Shown: positions 29,342-38,202, counted from the first letter of the stretch. The stretch is 64,000 nt of DNA from an uncultured Alphaproteobacteria bacterium (GCA_937920085.1 CALETE010000094.1:1-64000), one strand, 5' to 3'. Made by a program: numbers and translations. The notes: a model not told the origin generated them from the sequence alone.

Positions 29342-30198
29342 TTGGCGGCGTCCTGTTGTTTGGCGAGGTCGCTCCTGAAATCGGCTTCCGAAGCCGCAAC
29401 GGCTCGCGCCAGTTCCGCAGGATCGATGAAGGGATTGGGACCACCCGCCTTCAGCTTGGCGCGCTTGGCGTCGAGGCCGAACTGTTCGTTGTGCGGGGCC
29501 AGGAAGATGTCGGCCTTCATAGTCTTCAGCTTGGCAAAGCTTGCCTGATAGTCGGCAACAATACCGGGATATTGCGGACCGCGCTTGCTGTTGACCAAGC
29601 GGTTAAGGGCGACGCTGGTACTGCAATAGGCCAGGGCGTGCCTGATCTTGCCGTCAGCCTTCACCGGGAAGGTCCAAGTGGTACAGCCCGCCGTATGGCC
29701 CGGCGTCAGATGGGCGGTGAGGACCATGCCGCCCAGACTGACCGTCCCGCCATCCTTGATCACCTGGTCCACCTTGACCGGTTCGAAATCGAGCGCCTTG
29801 ATCTCTTCAAAGCCGGGATAGGAGCCTGTCTCCAAGGCTTTGCGATCAGCCGCGCTGGCGATCATTCGGGCACCGGTATCGCGTTTCAGCCCGGCTAGAC
29901 CCGCCGCATGGTCGAAATGAGCGTGGGTGTTAAGTAGGATCTTCACATCGGAGACCTTGAACCCCAAGGCCTTGATGCTGGCCTCAATGGACTTGTCGCT
30001 GCCGGGCATGGCCCCGTCGATCACGATGTGCCCCTTGGGCGTGGTGATCAGGAAGACCGAAATTCCCTCAGTCCCCACATAATAGAGATTGTCAGCGATC
30101 TTGAAGGGTGGGGTCGGCGATGACCAACTGGCCGGAGATCCAGCCGCCCAGGCCGGCAGGGTCGCAACCAGGGCAAGGATTAAACCATAGGGTTTCAT
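29338..30198 (-). CDS. subclass B3 metallo-beta-lactamase
   Basis: A 286-residue exported zinc hydrolase. The signal peptide ends near residue 19 (LPAWAAG). All B3 zinc ligands are visible: H92, H94, D96 and H97 in THAHFDHAAG, H168 in PGHTAG and H236 in PHNEQF. The length and spacing match periplasmic B3 enzymes, which hydrolyse penicillins, cephalosporins and carbapenems; chromosomal members are known in Caulobacter. Oddly, it lies inside the methionine operon with ATGA overlaps to metF upstream and metH part 1 downstream. Whether it confers resistance cannot be told from sequence; a different MBL-fold activity is possible. Confidence 0.88.
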   Translation of the reverse strand: MKPYGLILALVATLPAWAAGSPASWSSPTPPFKIADNLYYVGTEGISVFLITTPKGHIVIDGAMPGSDKSIEASIKALGFKVSDVKILLNTHAHFDHAAGLAGLKRDTGARMIASAADRKALETGSYPGFEEIKALDFEPVKVDQVIKDGGTVSLGGMVLTAHLTPGHTAGCTTWTFPVKADGKIRHALAYCSTSVALNRLVNSKRGPQYPGIVADYQASFAKLKTMKADIFLAPHNEQFGLDAKRAKLKAGGPNPFIDPAELARAVAASEADFRSDLAKQQDAAK

Positions 30199-31115
30199 GC
30201 TGCCTCCATCGGCGCTTCACGGACCCCCAGCACCCGGCAGATGGCATAGACCAGATCGGCTCGGTTCAGGGTGTAGAAGTGGAAGTCGGAATAGCCTTCT
30301 TCGGCGAGGCCCGCACACATTTCGGCGGCTACGCTGGCGGCGATCAACTTACGGCTTTCAGGGTCCTTATCCAGGCCCTCGAACAGATTGCCCAGCCAGT
30401 CTGGGAGGGTGATGCCCACTGGGGCAGCCATCTTCTTCAGGCCCTTGAAATTGGACACCGGCATGATCCCAGGCGAGATCGGAATGGTCACGCCAGCCTT
30501 GCGGACCTTGTCCATGAACCGCAGGAAACCGTCCGTGTCGTAGAAGAACTGGGTGATGGCCCGGGTGGCGCCGGCATCGATCTTGGCCTTCAGGACATCG
30601 ATGTCCTTGTCGAGATTGGCATTCTCGGGATGGCCTTGCGGATAGAGGCTGACACTGACCTCGAAGTCGCCAATGGCCTTAATGCCTTGGGTCAGTTCTG
30701 TGGCGTTAAGATAGCCGTCCTCGCGCGGAACATAGGCACCGCCGATCTGGCCAGGGGGGTCGCCGCGTAGGGCGACAATGTGCCGAATGCCGGCGTCCCA
30801 ATAGGCCTGGACCACCTCGTCGACCTCTGCCCGACTGGCCTCGACACAGGTCAGGTGAGCTGCAGGCTTAAGGGTGGTTTCTTTCAGCATGCGCACCACC
30901 GTCCTGTGAGTGCGGTCGCGGGTAGAGCCACCGGCACCATAGGTTACAGAGACGAAGGTCGGGTTCAGAGGCTCGAGACGGCGAATGGCCTCCCACAGGC
31001 TGTCTTCTGCTTCTGGAGTCTTGGGCGGCGAAAACTCAAAGGAGATAGAGGGGCGTTTGGCGAGGCCAGCTCCAGCCCGCGCCACGGGCCCCAGGACGCT
31101 CTTTGTCTGGCTCAT
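30195..31115 (-). CDS. metF: methylenetetrahydrofolate reductase
   Basis: A 306-residue FAD-dependent TIM-barrel enzyme that reduces 5,10-methylene-THF to 5-methyl-THF, the methyl donor for MetH. Recognisable blocks: SFEFSPPKTPEAE at about 25-37 with the catalytic glutamate, VSVTYGAGGSTRDRT near 57-71, HLTCVEASR near 88, LRGDPPG near 119 and ITQFFYD near 190. It follows the ArsR-methyltransferase gene with a 4-base overlap and precedes the beta-lactamase with another, so it is read from the same palindrome-controlled promoter. Confidence 0.97.
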   Translation of the reverse strand: MSQTKSVLGPVARAGAGLAKRPSISFEFSPPKTPEAEDSLWEAIRRLEPLNPTFVSVTYGAGGSTRDRTHRTVVRMLKETTLKPAAHLTCVEASRAEVDEVVQAYWDAGIRHIVALRGDPPGQIGGAYVPREDGYLNATELTQGIKAIGDFEVSVSLYPQGHPENANLDKDIDVLKAKIDAGATRAITQFFYDTDGFLRFMDKVRKAGVTIPISPGIMPVSNFKGLKKMAAPVGITLPDWLGNLFEGLDKDPESRKLIAASVAAEMCAGLAEEGYSDFHFYTLNRADLVYAICRVLGVREAPMEAA

Positions 31116-32083
31116 AGGGTGTTACCTTTATTCATCTGGCCGCGCTGAGCGGTCCATATCTTGACGGTCAGGCCGTCCTTTCGCGCTGAGGGCAGACTGA
31201 CGACGCTAATGCCGGATAGTCCGGTCTCTTCCAGCCAGCGGCTCATCTCAGCGTCAGTAAAGCCTAGGCGGCGGTGTTGGTGCTGCTCGCGCAGGAATTC
31301 CTGGGTATGAGGGGCAAAGTCGACGATCAGCAGTCGCCCCCCCTGTCCCACCAGCCTCCCAGCCTCCCGTAGGGCTGTCGCCGGATCGCCCAGATAGTGC
31401 AGGACCTGATGGACCACCACCAGATCGGCGCTTCCGTCAGGCAAGCGTGTATCGAATATGTCTCCGTGCCGCAGTTCGCACGCGCTCAACCCGGCTTCTG
31501 CGACATGGGTGCGGGCAATGTTCAGCATTTGCTGGGAGAGGTCGAGGCCCACCGAAGTTGATGCCTGCGGGCCCAACAGGGTCAGCATGCGCCCCGTGCC
31601 AGACCCCAGGTCCACGAGCCGACGCACGGGGTCAGGACCGACAGCCTCAAGGATCGCTGCCTCTACGGCGACCTCGGAAACGTAAAGAGATCGGATTTCG
31701 TCCCAGCGGGCGGCATTGCGGGCGAAATAGGCATCGGCGTCCGAGGAGCGCTCGGCCCGCACCGCCTGTAACTGCTCATAATCTCTGGCTAGGACAGGGT
31801 CCTGATCAAAGGTCCGAGCCAAAATGTCGTCAGCGAGGTGACGGGCATCGCCCCCTGACGCCAGGCGGTAAAAGACCCACGCCCCATCTGGAAACCGCTC
31901 AACCAGGCCCGCATCAGCCAGCAGCTTTAGGTGGCGCGAGACCCGTGGCTGGCTTTGATCCAGTATTTTACAGAGCTCCAAGACAGCAAGCTCTTCGCGC
32001 GCTAGGAGGGCGAGCATACGAAGACGCGACGGCTCTCCTGCCGCCCGCAAGACTTCTACCGCTTGATTCGCCGCCAAACTCAT
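31112..32083 (-). CDS. ArsR-family regulator fused to a SAM-dependent methyltransferase
   Basis: A 323-residue two-part protein. Residues 1-90 form an ArsR winged helix (recognition segment QSQPRVSRHLKLLADAGLVE near 43-62); residues about 110-315 form a class I methyltransferase with the SAM-binding VDLGSGTGRML at 157-167 and DLVVVHQVLHYL near 225. This architecture is known at the head of met operons in alphaproteobacteria, related to SahR-type regulators that sense S-adenosylhomocysteine or SAM. The fused domain may act as the sensor, as an enzyme, or both. The start codon is 7 bases from a perfect palindrome and has no ribosome-binding sequence. Confidence 0.9.
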   Translation of the reverse strand: MSLAANQAVEVLRAAGEPSRLRMLALLAREELAVLELCKILDQSQPRVSRHLKLLADAGLVERFPDGAWVFYRLASGGDARHLADDILARTFDQDPVLARDYEQLQAVRAERSSDADAYFARNAARWDEIRSLYVSEVAVEAAILEAVGPDPVRRLVDLGSGTGRMLTLLGPQASTSVGLDLSQQMLNIARTHVAEAGLSACELRHGDIFDTRLPDGSADLVVVHQVLHYLGDPATALREAGRLVGQGGRLLIVDFAPHTQEFLREQHQHRRLGFTDAEMSRWLEETGLSGISVVSLPSARKDGLTVKIWTAQRGQMNKGNTL

Positions 32084-32119
32084 GCATCACATAAAGATAT
32101 CTTTATGTCTTTATGTCAA
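32084..32119 (-). promoter_or_regulatory. met operon promoter with 20-bp palindromic operator
   Basis: A perfect palindrome ACATAAAGATATCTTTATGT lies at 32089-32108, and its arm CTTTATGT is repeated once more at 32109-32116. On the minus strand a perfect -35 TTGACA (32119-32114) is followed after 17 bases by CTTTAT (32096-32091), so the palindrome covers the spacer and -10. The expected transcription start is at or next to the ATG at 32083, implying a leaderless message and repression by occlusion. Confidence 0.75.
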
Positions 32120-32308
32120 GCCAGATCCCAGCATTCACACGGCTCGAACGCCTATACACCTTCTCAATGAAAATGGGTCGAGAACTTACATGATGCGACG
32201 GGGCAATCTTTAGTCCCCTCAATTGACGACTCGCCCCGGGTAACGGACTTTCCACTGCCTGTCGAAGCTGTGGCGCAGCGTGTGGTTTGCGCCGAAGGGG
32301 CGATAGAT

Positions 32309-33544
32309 ATGGCGGACGCGCAGACCAAACCCCGGCTCAGCCTTTGTCTCGCAACGTTTAATCGAGCCCGTTATCTCGATCGGTATCTGACCCACCACCT
32401 GAGCATCCTCGACGCTTCTGGGATCGACTACGAACTGGTGATCTCAGACAATTGCTCGACGGATGAGACACCGGAAATCCTAGCCCGATACGCCAGCCGC
32501 CATCCGCAAATCCGCGTTTCGCGACAGGGCCGGAATGTCGGTGCCTACCCAAATATTCTCGAAACCTTGCGCCAGGCGCGCGGCGAGGTGGTGGTCAGCA
32601 TTGCCGATGACGACTTGATGATCGCCGCGCCGTTTCTAGCCAACGTCCAGAGGATGATTGACGAGCCAGACCTGGTGATGATCCAGGCCCCGTGGTTCTT
32701 GGTGGATGAAACCAGGGGCGGTGCCATCACTGGCCAGTTCTACCATCTTGAGGCTGAACAGCGGTTTGGCCGAGGGCAATTTGCCAGCTGCCTGGGTTTC
32801 ATCCTTCAGAATGACCTGTTTCCCGAATGCTGGATCATCCGCGGCTCAGCCCTTGCCAGGATCAATGGTCCCAATCCCAGGTTTGCCTATAGTTTCTTCG
32901 CCCTGCTCGCCAACGCCTTGCTTCAGGGTGAGGTTCTGTTCTGCCCCGAGCCCTATCTTTTGGTGACCTCGGTCTCGGAAGGCGACAATGTCCATGTGGG
33001 CAATGGCGAGGCGATGGAGGCCTGGGACGTCTATCGCGGCGGGCTAGAATTGCTGGCTTCCTATGCCCGGCAGTTCAATCCAGGCGTCCTGCCCGATGCA
33101 GGATCCTTGGGGGACGCAATCCAGGCAGTCGTCTTCCAGCGCATGTCGGTGGCCGCGAAACTTCAGGTCCACGGGAAGAATTGGTCAAATGCCTACGAAA
33201 TCCTAAGGCGCCTTCACGCCTATGAGGTTTCCCCCGATATCGGCATGGACCGGGCCTATCTGACGCGTATGGCGGCGGTCGAGGTCACCCTGTTGGAACT
33301 GGCCCAGAGGGGGGCCACTGAGATTGTGATCAGCGACAATATCTCAGATGAGGTGCTGGCAGGCTTCAAGCCGATTGAGGGTGTCCGCATGATCCGAGCC
33401 GAGGGCTTGGGTCCCGAAAATAGGCGGCGAGGCTATTGCCTGCTCAACGAGCCTGAGCCGCCATCCATGCGACCTCAAGACATAAGCTGTGACGTCGTTG
33501 CGACTTTGGCGCGCTTTCCCGTCTTTGAGACAAGCGTCACCTAG
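32309..33544 (+). CDS. family 2 glycosyltransferase
   Basis: A 411-residue protein with an N-terminal GT-A domain: LSLCLATFNRARYLDR at the start (nucleotide-sugar binding), LVISDNCSTDET near 44-55 and the metal-binding SIADDDLMI near 95-103. The C-terminal third is helical and unassigned, with a second SDN motif (VISDNISDE near 345). GT2 enzymes transfer sugars to polysaccharide, lipid or protein acceptors; none is suggested by the neighbours. ATG 32309 is preceded by GAAGGGG. It overlaps the convergent dehydrogenase gene by four bases at the stops. Confidence 0.88.
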   Translation: MADAQTKPRLSLCLATFNRARYLDRYLTHHLSILDASGIDYELVISDNCSTDETPEILARYASRHPQIRVSRQGRNVGAYPNILETLRQARGEVVVSIADDDLMIAAPFLANVQRMIDEPDLVMIQAPWFLVDETRGGAITGQFYHLEAEQRFGRGQFASCLGFILQNDLFPECWIIRGSALARINGPNPRFAYSFFALLANALLQGEVLFCPEPYLLVTSVSEGDNVHVGNGEAMEAWDVYRGGLELLASYARQFNPGVLPDAGSLGDAIQAVVFQRMSVAAKLQVHGKNWSNAYEILRRLHAYEVSPDIGMDRAYLTRMAAVEVTLLELAQRGATEIVISDNISDEVLAGFKPIEGVRMIRAEGLGPENRRRGYCLLNEPEPPSMRPQDISCDVVATLARFPVFETSVT

Positions 33545-34470
33545 GCAAATACTTGGCTCAAAAGCGGCTCTCCGGCAAAGTGACGGCGCAGATTCTCGAA
33601 GCTTTGGTCAATCATCAGGGGCAAGGAATTGGTGGTGCCCCCGGCCGTGTGCGGGGTGAGGAAGGTGTTGGGCACATCGGCCCAACGCTCCGGAGGGGTC
33701 GGCTCTACAGCAAAGACATCCAGACCAGCCCGGCCCAGCCGCCCAGCCTTGAGGGCGTCGATCAAGGCGTCCTCATCGATCACAGATCCCCGAGCGACGT
33801 TGACGATCATGCCTCGGGGGCCGACTGCGTCGATAACCGCTGAGGATACAGCCTGGCGGTTTGAGATATCAGCCTTGCAGGCCACCACTAGAATATCGCT
33901 ATCAGTGGCCAGTTGCAAAAGGCTGTCGGCCCGGGGCCATCTGGCGTCCGGCTTGGGATTGGGGCCCCACCATGCGACCTGGATACCAAAAGCCTCGGCC
34001 CGAACCGCTACGGCCTGACCGATATGACCCAGGCCCATTATGCCCATTTTCAGGCCACGCAGGCCCCGGGGCGGGCGCATGCGCGCCTCCTGGCTCCACC
34101 TACCCGCCCGGAGGGTTCGATCCCCTTCCAAGAGATCGCGCCAGCCGCCAATCATCAGCCCCATGGCTTGATCGGCAACATCCTCCGCATTGAGGCCGTC
34201 AGCATGGGTCACAGCAATACCGTGCGCCGTGCACCAGGGCACATCGACCCCGTCATAGCCGACGCTGACATTAGCAATCAGTTTCAGGGCCGGCAGGAAT
34301 TTCAGGAATTCATGGGTCAGATGATTTTCGCCCACATGGACAATGGCCTCGACCTGCCCGGCTTGCTCAAGGCTCATGTCCCAACGCCGTGCGACCTCAT
34401 AACCTTCGACCTCCAGCCGCCCCTGCAGACCACCAAGCATTTCATGAGAAATCAGGACGGTGCGGGTCAT
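33541..34470 (-). CDS. D-2-hydroxyacid dehydrogenase (glyoxylate/hydroxypyruvate reductase-like)
   Basis: A 309-residue NAD(P)-dependent enzyme. The Rossmann motif GLGHIGQAV lies near 147-155, the catalytic arginine in VNVARGSVID near 233, the glutamate in VFAVEPTPP near 262 and the histidine in LTPHTAGGT near 281. The set matches GhrB/GyaR-type reductases of glyoxylate and hydroxypyruvate. ATG 34470 has GGAG six bases upstream; a 40-residue upstream extension reads through the purB leader and is rejected. The gene is divergent from purB. Confidence 0.92.
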   Translation of the reverse strand: MTRTVLISHEMLGGLQGRLEVEGYEVARRWDMSLEQAGQVEAIVHVGENHLTHEFLKFLPALKLIANVSVGYDGVDVPWCTAHGIAVTHADGLNAEDVADQAMGLMIGGWRDLLEGDRTLRAGRWSQEARMRPPRGLRGLKMGIMGLGHIGQAVAVRAEAFGIQVAWWGPNPKPDARWPRADSLLQLATDSDILVVACKADISNRQAVSSAVIDAVGPRGMIVNVARGSVIDEDALIDALKAGRLGRAGLDVFAVEPTPPERWADVPNTFLTPHTAGGTTNSLPLMIDQSFENLRRHFAGEPLLSQVFA

Positions 34471-34583
34471 GGCAGTCTCCGGGATAAGGTGCCGGACTAT
34501 AGCGGGGGAGTCACGAGAATGGGCAAGGGGGCCGATCCATGGTAACCGCCCGGACCAAAGACCCACCGTCTCCCGGAGATACA

Positions 34584-35963
34584 GTGACATCCCTGCCCCC
34601 TCAGCCTCTGAGCCCCCTGGACGGCCGTTACAGCGCGACCGTCACCGCCCTCGGCGACTATCTGTCGGAAGCAGGCCTTAATCGCGCCCGGGTCGAGATC
34701 GAAGTTGAGTGGCTGATTGCCCTGACCGACCGGTCCCTGTTCGGATCTTCGCCGTTGAGCGTGGCGCACAAGGCGAGCCTGCGCACCCTCTATTCACAGT
34801 TTGGTCAGGCCGAAATCGACTGGCTTGCTGCGCGCGAAGCCATCACCCGCCATGATGTGAAGGCGGTGGAATATCTGGTCCGCGACCGGCTCGAAACCCT
34901 GGGCCTTAGCTCCATTGCCGAACTGACTCACTTCGCCTGCACCAGTGAGGACATCAATTCCACGGCCTATGCCCTGACCGTCAAGCGGGCAATCACCCAG
35001 GTCTGGCTACCGAAACTTCAGGGTGTCATCGCCGTCCTGCGCGCCATGGCACAAGCCCACAGGGACGTTCCCATGCTGGCACATACCCATGGGCAACCGG
35101 CCACACCCACCACCATGGGCAAGGAGATCGGGGTCTTCGCCTGGCGGCTAAAGCGGATCATCGCGCAGATCGAGGCGGCGGACTATCTGGCTAAGTTTTC
35201 CGGTGCGACGGGTACATGGTCCGCCCACTTGGCAGCTGACCCTCATGTGGATTGGGTGGCGCTGACCAAAGACTTCATCGAAGGTTTGGGGGTTGGCTTT
35301 AATCCGGTGACTACTCAGATCGAGTCCCATGACTGGCAGGTAGAGCTTTACGACCGCATCCGTCATGCCGGAGGCGTCTTGCACAATCTGGCTACGGATA
35401 TGTGGACCTATATCTCCATGGGCTATTTCGCCCAGATTCCAGTGGCTGGGGCGACCGGGTCCTCCACCATGCCGCACAAGATCAATCCCATCCGGTTTGA
35501 GAATGCTGAGGCGAATCTTGAAATCTCGTCTGGCCTGCTGGTGACCCTGGCTCAGACCTTGGTGACGTCGCGCCTCCAGCGGGACCTCACCGACTCCACC
35601 ACCCAGCGCAATATCGGGGTTGCCCTGGGGCATTCCCTATTGGCCCTGGACAATCTGCAGCGTGGATTGGGCGAGGTCTCACTTGCCGCTGATGTTCTGG
35701 CTGCAGACCTTGACGCCAATTGGGAAGTGCTAGCCGAGGCTATTCAAACGGTGATCCGCGCGGAAATCACTGCGGGCCGCTCCAAGATCACTGATCCCTA
35801 CGCCCTACTCAAGGACCTGACCCGCGGCCATCGATTGACACCCACTGATATGGCCGCCTTCGTCCAGGGATTGGATATTGGCGAAGACGCTAAGGCCCGC
35901 CTGCTGGTCCTGACCCCGGCGGGGTATTCGGGCCTGGCTGCGGAGATCGCCGATAAGGCCTAG
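34584..35963 (+). CDS. purB: adenylosuccinate lyase
   Basis: A 459-residue member of the fumarase/aspartase superfamily that cleaves SAICAR and adenylosuccinate in purine synthesis. The signature TGSSTMPHKINPIRFENAE sits near 290-308 with the catalytic serine, and AHTHGQPATPTTMGKE near 168-183 carries a catalytic histidine. The N-terminus LSPLDGRYSATV aligns with E. coli-type PurB. The GTG at 34584 is preferred because GGAG lies 8 bases upstream and the length fits; an ATG at 34539 would add 15 residues with no ribosome-binding site. Confidence 0.96.
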   Translation: MTSLPPQPLSPLDGRYSATVTALGDYLSEAGLNRARVEIEVEWLIALTDRSLFGSSPLSVAHKASLRTLYSQFGQAEIDWLAAREAITRHDVKAVEYLVRDRLETLGLSSIAELTHFACTSEDINSTAYALTVKRAITQVWLPKLQGVIAVLRAMAQAHRDVPMLAHTHGQPATPTTMGKEIGVFAWRLKRIIAQIEAADYLAKFSGATGTWSAHLAADPHVDWVALTKDFIEGLGVGFNPVTTQIESHDWQVELYDRIRHAGGVLHNLATDMWTYISMGYFAQIPVAGATGSSTMPHKINPIRFENAEANLEISSGLLVTLAQTLVTSRLQRDLTDSTTQRNIGVALGHSLLALDNLQRGLGEVSLAADVLAADLDANWEVLAEAIQTVIRAEITAGRSKITDPYALLKDLTRGHRLTPTDMAAFVQGLDIGEDAKARLLVLTPAGYSGLAAEIADKA

Positions 35964-35986
35964 CCCAACAACAGGAACCTCACGCC

Positions 35987-36898
35987 ATGTCAGACATTCT
36001 TTTGCACCAGTACGACACCTCGCCCTTCTCGGAGAAGGTACGGATCTGCCTTGGCATAAAGAACCTAGTCTGGAGCGCGGTGGACCAGCCCACCATTATG
36101 CCCAAGCCTGATTTGACTCTGCTGACCGGCGGCTATCGCCGCATTCCAGTCCTGCAGATTGGCGCAGACATTTATTGCGACAGTCAGCTGATCGTTCGTG
36201 AACTTGAGCGGCGCTTCCCGCAAAAGCCGCTCTATCCGCCCGGCTGCCAGGGCATGGTCAATGGGATTGAACAGTGGTCCGACAAGTCGGTCTTCCAATC
36301 GGCCGTCCCAGCGATTTTCGGCTCTATCGGGGATCGGGTCGACCCGGCCTTCGTCAAGGATCGCGAGGCGCTTTCGGGCCAGCCCTTTAACCTAGCGGCG
36401 ATGAAGGCGGTCGCCCCCTTTGCCCTGACTCAGATCAAGGCCCATGCCGCCCTGCTGGCCCAGCAGCTCGCCGACAGTGGGGCCTTCCTGGCTGGCACCG
36501 ATCCCTGTCTTGCGGATGCCGCAGCCTACTACAATTTCTGGTTCGTTCGGTCGTTTGCGCCTGGCCTGGCCGACCGGTTTGACGACCTTGCCGGGTTTGA
36601 CGGCTGGTATGATCGGGTGAAGGCGATTGGTCATGGCCAACGCAACTCGCTTTCGCGGGCTGAGGCTCTTGAGGTCGCCAAGACCTCCGAACCCGAGGCC
36701 GCCGCCATCCTAGCGTCCGACGCCGATCTGGCAGGCAAGACCGTACGCGTCGCCGCCACTGATTACGGCCGCGACCCCATCACCGGTGCCTTTGTAGGGT
36801 CAACCCCCTATAGCCTGACGGTCGCCCGCAATATCCCAGACCTTGGCCAGATCAATGTCCACGTGCCGCGACTGGGGTATTCGCTCTCCGTCGCCTAG
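35987..36898 (+). CDS. glutathione S-transferase family protein
   Basis: A 303-residue protein with an N-terminal thioredoxin-like GSH-binding domain (LHQYDTSPFSEKVRICLG, about 5-22, then IPVLQIG with the cis-Pro near 50 and DSQLIVRELE near 64) and a C-terminal helical domain (about 95-215). A C-terminal extension of about 80 residues, with GRDPITGAFVGSTP near 262, goes beyond normal GSTs and is unassigned. It follows purB by 23 bases. The substrate is unknown. Confidence 0.85.
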   Translation: MSDILLHQYDTSPFSEKVRICLGIKNLVWSAVDQPTIMPKPDLTLLTGGYRRIPVLQIGADIYCDSQLIVRELERRFPQKPLYPPGCQGMVNGIEQWSDKSVFQSAVPAIFGSIGDRVDPAFVKDREALSGQPFNLAAMKAVAPFALTQIKAHAALLAQQLADSGAFLAGTDPCLADAAAYYNFWFVRSFAPGLADRFDDLAGFDGWYDRVKAIGHGQRNSLSRAEALEVAKTSEPEAAAILASDADLAGKTVRVAATDYGRDPITGAFVGSTPYSLTVARNIPDLGQINVHVPRLGYSLSVA

Positions 36899-36948
36899 AG
36901 CCTGTCGACAATCTTGGCGATCTCGTCTTCGGAAACGAGGAGCGTGGG
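36895..36948 (-). pseudogene. possible 17-codon remnant of an aminotransferase C-terminus
   Basis: Read on the minus strand, the 17 codons PTLLVSEDEIAKIVDRL followed by TAG resemble the end of class III aminotransferases. A stop codon lies a few codons upstream in the same frame and there is no gene body. It overlaps the GST stop codon. The resemblance is short and may be chance. The rest of 36949-37143 shows nothing else. Confidence 0.25.
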
Positions 36949-37143
36949 TCGGGTTAGTTATCGCCGAAATCAGCAGCCATGATCAGACCTCGCAAAGAGG
37001 CAGCTCGCTAACACTCGCGGTTCTGAGAAGATATGGGAGGGCTCAGGCTCCAAGATCGCCTTGCCTTGGCGTTTAGGCCTGCGTATCAGCCACCTGCATT
37101 TTCGGCCATTTCGCCGCCACGCCAGTTCCGAAGGACTTCAAGC

Positions 37144-38160
37144 ATGCAAACCAAGCGCCTGGGCCGCAGCCCGATTGTCGTCTCCAAGATCTGCATGGGC
37201 ACCATGACCTTTGGCTCCAGCGCCGACGAAAAGATGGCGCATCGTATCATGGACCAGTCCCTGGACGCCGGGATCAACTTCTTTGACACGGCCGAGAACT
37301 ACCCGGTTCCGCCGAAGGAAGAGTGGGCTGGGACCACCGAGGAAATCGTCGGCCGCTGGCTGAAGACCAAGCGCCGGGACGAAGTGATCATCGCCACCAA
37401 GGTCAGCGGCCCCAGCCATGGCTGGATCAAGTCCGCCCAGCGGGCCGGCATGACCGCCCTGGACCGCCACAATGTCATGCGCGCCGTCGAGGCGAGCCTC
37501 AAGCGCCTGGGAACTGACTATATCGACCTCTACCAGACCCATTGGCCCGATCACGGCACCGGCCATGAGCACGCCCTGGAGGCCCTGGACGACCTGGTTC
37601 GTGAGGGCAAGGTGCGCATTCTTGGCTGCTCTAACGAAACCAGCTGGGGCCTGATGAAGGCTCTGTCGGTGTCGGAGCAGCGGGGTCTCGCCCGGTTCGA
37701 AACCATTCAGAACAACCATAGCCTCAACAATCGCCGTTTCGAAGACGAACTGGCCCAGGTCTGCCGTCAGGAAGGGGTCAGCTCCATCCCCTACTCACCC
37801 CTGGCCGGCGGCGTGCTGTCGGGCAAGTACAATGGCGGCGCGACGCCAGATGGGGCCCGCTTCTCCAGCTATCTCAAGCTGGGCGGCCGTCAGGCGGTGA
37901 TGGCTAAGCGCTTCGTCAACGACAAGAGCCTGGCAGCCACTGAGCGCTTTGGCGCCATCGCCCAGGAAGCCGGCATGTCCCTGGTGACTATGGCCACGGC
38001 CTGGAGCAAGCAGCACGACTTCGTCGCCTCGACCATTGTCGGCGTGACCCATGAGGACCAGTTGCCCGACATCCTGGCAGCAGCTGACATCGACTTGCCC
38101 CCCGAAGTCATGGCCAAGATTGACGCGGTGTCCAAGGACATCATGTACCCAATGGGGTAG
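37144..38160 (+). CDS. aldo/keto reductase
   Basis: A 338-residue NADPH-dependent (alpha/beta)8 barrel. The catalytic tetrad is recognisable: D in INFFDTAENYP with the tyrosine (about 50-58), K in IIATKVSGP near 85, and H in YQTHWPDH near 137. It resembles the YajO/Tas-type bacterial reductases (MQTKRLGRSPIVVSKICMGTM start, here quoted in part as LGRSPIVVS). It reduces carbonyls; the physiological substrate is unknown. AAGGA precedes the ATG. A hairpin follows at 38179. Confidence 0.93.
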   Translation: MQTKRLGRSPIVVSKICMGTMTFGSSADEKMAHRIMDQSLDAGINFFDTAENYPVPPKEEWAGTTEEIVGRWLKTKRRDEVIIATKVSGPSHGWIKSAQRAGMTALDRHNVMRAVEASLKRLGTDYIDLYQTHWPDHGTGHEHALEALDDLVREGKVRILGCSNETSWGLMKALSVSEQRGLARFETIQNNHSLNNRRFEDELAQVCRQEGVSSIPYSPLAGGVLSGKYNGGATPDGARFSSYLKLGGRQAVMAKRFVNDKSLAATERFGAIAQEAGMSLVTMATAWSKQHDFVASTIVGVTHEDQLPDILAAADIDLPPEVMAKIDAVSKDIMYPMG

Positions 38161-38178
38161 ACCCGTCGACGCTCAGGT

Positions 38179-38202
38179 TTCCCGGTCCAGCAGGACCGGG
38201 AA
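38179..38202 (+). terminator. terminator-like hairpin after the aldo/keto reductase gene
   Basis: A perfect 10-bp stem TTCCCGGTCC/GGACCGGGAA with an AGCA loop, 18 bases after the stop codon. There is no U-run, so termination strength is uncertain. Confidence 0.5.

Noticed and set aside
32120..32308. SAM riboswitch upstream of the met operon or the glycosyltransferase gene
   Set aside because: The met start codon lies next to the promoter, leaving no room for a leader, and the sequence in front of the glycosyltransferase gene shows no riboswitch core that I recognise.
33541..34590. Longer version of the 2-hydroxyacid dehydrogenase starting at 34590
   Set aside because: The extra 40 residues overlap the purB leader, match nothing in the family, and the ATG at 34470 has a good ribosome-binding site.
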